This document shows, in pieces, positions 5,637-6,733 of a stretch of DNA of 6,733 nt (positions are counted from its first letter, which is position 1; every line of letters starts with the position of its first letter). A model generated the notes under the pieces. That model searched no databases, was not told the origin of the DNA, and saw nothing but the letters and a program-made list of their open reading frames with translations. The DNA is from Chloroflexota bacterium (lineage in GTDB: Bacteria; Chloroflexota; UBA5177; JANWHV01). A program made the position numbers and the translations under genes. The stretch lies in the NCBI GenBank assembly GCA_025450255.1, contig JANWHV010000072.1, positions 1-6,733 of the forward strand. The letters are read 5' to 3'.

Positions 5637-6581
5637 ATGAGCGTGCGGTCGATCCACAGCCTGGGCAACGATCACTATCAGCACCACTGGGACAACAGCG
5701 TGCCCCCGGCTTTACGCGTGCGCCCGGGCGAAGCGGTGACCGTGGCGACGCGCGATTCTGGGAACGAGCAGATCCAGCCGGGCGCGGGAGTCGAGGCGGT
5801 CATCAATCTCGATTTCTCGCGAGTCAATCCAATTACCGGCCCCATCGCCGTCGAGGGGGCCCGTCCCGGCGACGTTCTGCGCGTCGAGATCCTGGAAATC
5901 GAGACGCGAGAGTGGGGCTGGACGGCCAACATCCCGGGCTTCGGGCTGTTGGCCGACGAGTACCCCGATCCGTTCGTGAAGCTCTGGGAGTGCGACTACG
6001 AGCGGAACACGGCGCAGTTCCGGCCAGGCATCCACGTGCCTCTCGATCCGTTCGTGGGTGTAATCGGCGTGGCGCCCGCCGAGCCCGGCAGGCACTCCAC
6101 GGTGCCGCCGCGGCGGGTCGGCGGCAATATGGACATCCGTTTCATGCGCGCGGGCAGCACGCTGTACGTGCCGGTGGCGCTGGAGGATGCGCTGTTCTCG
6201 ATTGGCGATACGCATTGCGCGCAGGGCGACGGCGAAGTATGCGGAACCGCTATCGAGACGGCAGGGAGCGTGACCCTGAACTTTTCGCTGGAGCGATCGT
6301 TCACGCTGGACTACCCGATGCTCGAAGTGGCGGGCAACCTGGTGCGCGGCAGCGCCGAGCGCGGCTATCACGCCACCACGGGCATCGGCCCCGATCTGCT
6401 GGAGGCGGCGAGAGATGCCGTCCGCGGCATGATCGCCCACCTGGGGCGCAGGCGCGATTTGCCGCCACTGGAGGCATACGCGCTCTGCTCGGTGGCCGGC
6501 GATCTGAAGATCAGCGAGATAGTGGACGCCCCGAACTGGGTCGTCTCGTTCTTCATGCCCAATAACCTGTTCGACCAATAG
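5637..6581 (+). CDS. Acetamidase/formamidase family protein (FmdA/AmdA)
   Basis: This 314-residue cytoplasmic enzyme (no signal peptide) belongs to the family that hydrolyses short amides such as formamide or acetamide to the acid plus ammonia. Supporting motifs are HHWDNSVPP (16-24), NPITGPIAVEGARPGDVL (64-81), PGFGLLADEYPD (100-111), GGNMDIR (162-168), the conserved block GDTHCAQGDGEVCGTAIE (190-207), YHATTGIGPDL (244-254) and YALCSVAGDLKISEIVD (281-297). Length is typical. Acidic and His residues in the GD.H..QGDGE block are candidates for metal or substrate contact, by family analogy. ATG at 5637 lies one base after the binding-protein TGA, with GGAAG 7 bases upstream, so the two are almost certainly co-translated. 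Linkage to a peptide-type importer suggests the imported compound, or a product of it, carries a simple amide. The exact substrate is not shown. The last 87 bases, stop included, also form the left arm of a large inverted repeat. Confidence 0.9.
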   Translation: MSVRSIHSLGNDHYQHHWDNSVPPALRVRPGEAVTVATRDSGNEQIQPGAGVEAVINLDFSRVNPITGPIAVEGARPGDVLRVEILEIETREWGWTANIPGFGLLADEYPDPFVKLWECDYERNTAQFRPGIHVPLDPFVGVIGVAPAEPGRHSTVPPRRVGGNMDIRFMRAGSTLYVPVALEDALFSIGDTHCAQGDGEVCGTAIETAGSVTLNFSLERSFTLDYPMLEVAGNLVRGSAERGYHATTGIGPDLLEAARDAVRGMIAHLGRRRDLPPLEAYALCSVAGDLKISEIVDAPNWVVSFFMPNNLFDQ

Positions 6582-6733
6582 CATCCGGCGACGGTGGGTG
6601 TCTCCACGATATTGACATTCGTGGAGACACCCACCGTCGCCGGATGCTATTGGTCGAACAGGTTATTGGGCATGAAGAACGAGACGACCCAGTTCGGGGC
6701 GTCCACTATCTCGCTGATCTTCAGATCGCCGGC
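6495..6733. repeat. Perfect 115-bp inverted repeat with 9-base spacer at the window end
   Basis: Positions 6495-6609 and 6619-6733 are exact reverse complements, base for base, around the spacer TATTGACAT (6610-6618). The left arm contains the last 87 bases of the amidase gene (6495-6581) plus 28 bases of 3' flank. The right arm is the same sequence read backwards and ends exactly at the window edge. A perfect palindrome running into coding sequence is not expected of a terminator. A fold-back created during amplification or assembly is the most economical explanation. The true arm length could be longer, since the window stops inside it. Confidence 0.97.
6619..6733 (-). other. Inverted copy of the amidase 3' end, probably a fold-back artefact
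   Basis: Read on the minus strand, this segment repeats amidase codons from about residue 287 to the stop, followed by the same 28-base flank. It encodes nothing new and has no start of its own. It should be treated as a duplicated tail and not as genuine downstream sequence. What really follows the amidase gene after about 6618 is unknown, including any ABC ATPase genes. Confidence 0.7.

Noticed and set aside
4070..5668. A 532-codon minus-strand open frame opposite the binding-protein gene
   Set aside because: It is an antisense shadow of a high-GC gene. Its composition is Arg/His/Val/Leu-rich with no domain, while the plus strand has clear SBP_bac_5 motifs and a signal peptide throughout.
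5712..6584. A 290-codon minus-strand open frame opposite the amidase gene
   Set aside because: The plus-strand FmdA motifs explain the whole segment. The antisense product is His/Arg/Ala-rich and has no recognisable domain.
6582..6646. Reading the stem after the amidase stop as a simple intrinsic terminator
   Set aside because: The complementarity does not end at the intergenic region. It continues 87 bases into the coding sequence and to the window edge with no T-tract, so a fold-back explains it better. A short natural hairpin at its centre (CCACGA/TCGTGG) is still possible.

Overview
The window is GC-rich (about 60-65 % by eye) and bacterial. It holds one partial minus-strand gene and a divergent plus-strand cluster of four transport/enzyme genes. 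I infer a member of Chloroflexota or a similar GC-rich environmental lineage. The hints are a secreted kelch-type beta-propeller with a long Ser/Thr/Pro/Ala tail, a family-5 solute-binding protein with no lipobox, and a peptide-type permease pair next to an FmdA-type amidase. There is no rRNA or other phylogenetic marker, so this placement is soft.

Left part (1-1449, minus strand): a membrane-anchored or secreted six-bladed kelch-like propeller. Its 3' end lies beyond position 1 and 483 residues are visible. Just upstream (1498-1541) are four 11-bp direct repeats whose minus-strand core reads CTGTCAT-like. A -10-like hexamer follows at 1486-1491. This matches the architecture of a Pho box or another OmpR/PhoB-family operator and is the best regulatory signal in the window.

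Middle (about 1542-1918): a leader region with a possible plus-strand promoter (TTGGCG / TACGAT), a GC hairpin, and a 38-codon small ORF that stops one base before the first permease gene.

Right part (1919-6581, plus strand): a DppC/OppC-type permease; a DppB/OppB-type permease two bases downstream (the reverse of the usual B-C order); a 199-bp gap with a hairpin, a near-perfect Shine-Dalgarno feeding a two-codon minigene (ATG GAG TAG), and a small repeat; a SBP_bac_5 substrate-binding protein with a Sec signal peptide; and, one base later, an acetamidase/formamidase (FmdA/AmdA). No ABC ATPase gene is visible. The simplest reading is an uptake system for a peptide-like or amide-containing solute whose amide is hydrolysed in the cytoplasm to give ammonia.

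Right end: positions 6495-6609 are repeated exactly, in inverted orientation, at 6619-6733 around a 9-base spacer, including 87 bases of the amidase gene. This is most likely a fold-back at a contig end (snap-back amplification or assembly through a palindrome), so sequence from about 6619 onward should not be trusted as real downstream DNA. A true inverted duplication or hairpin chromosome end is a remote alternative.
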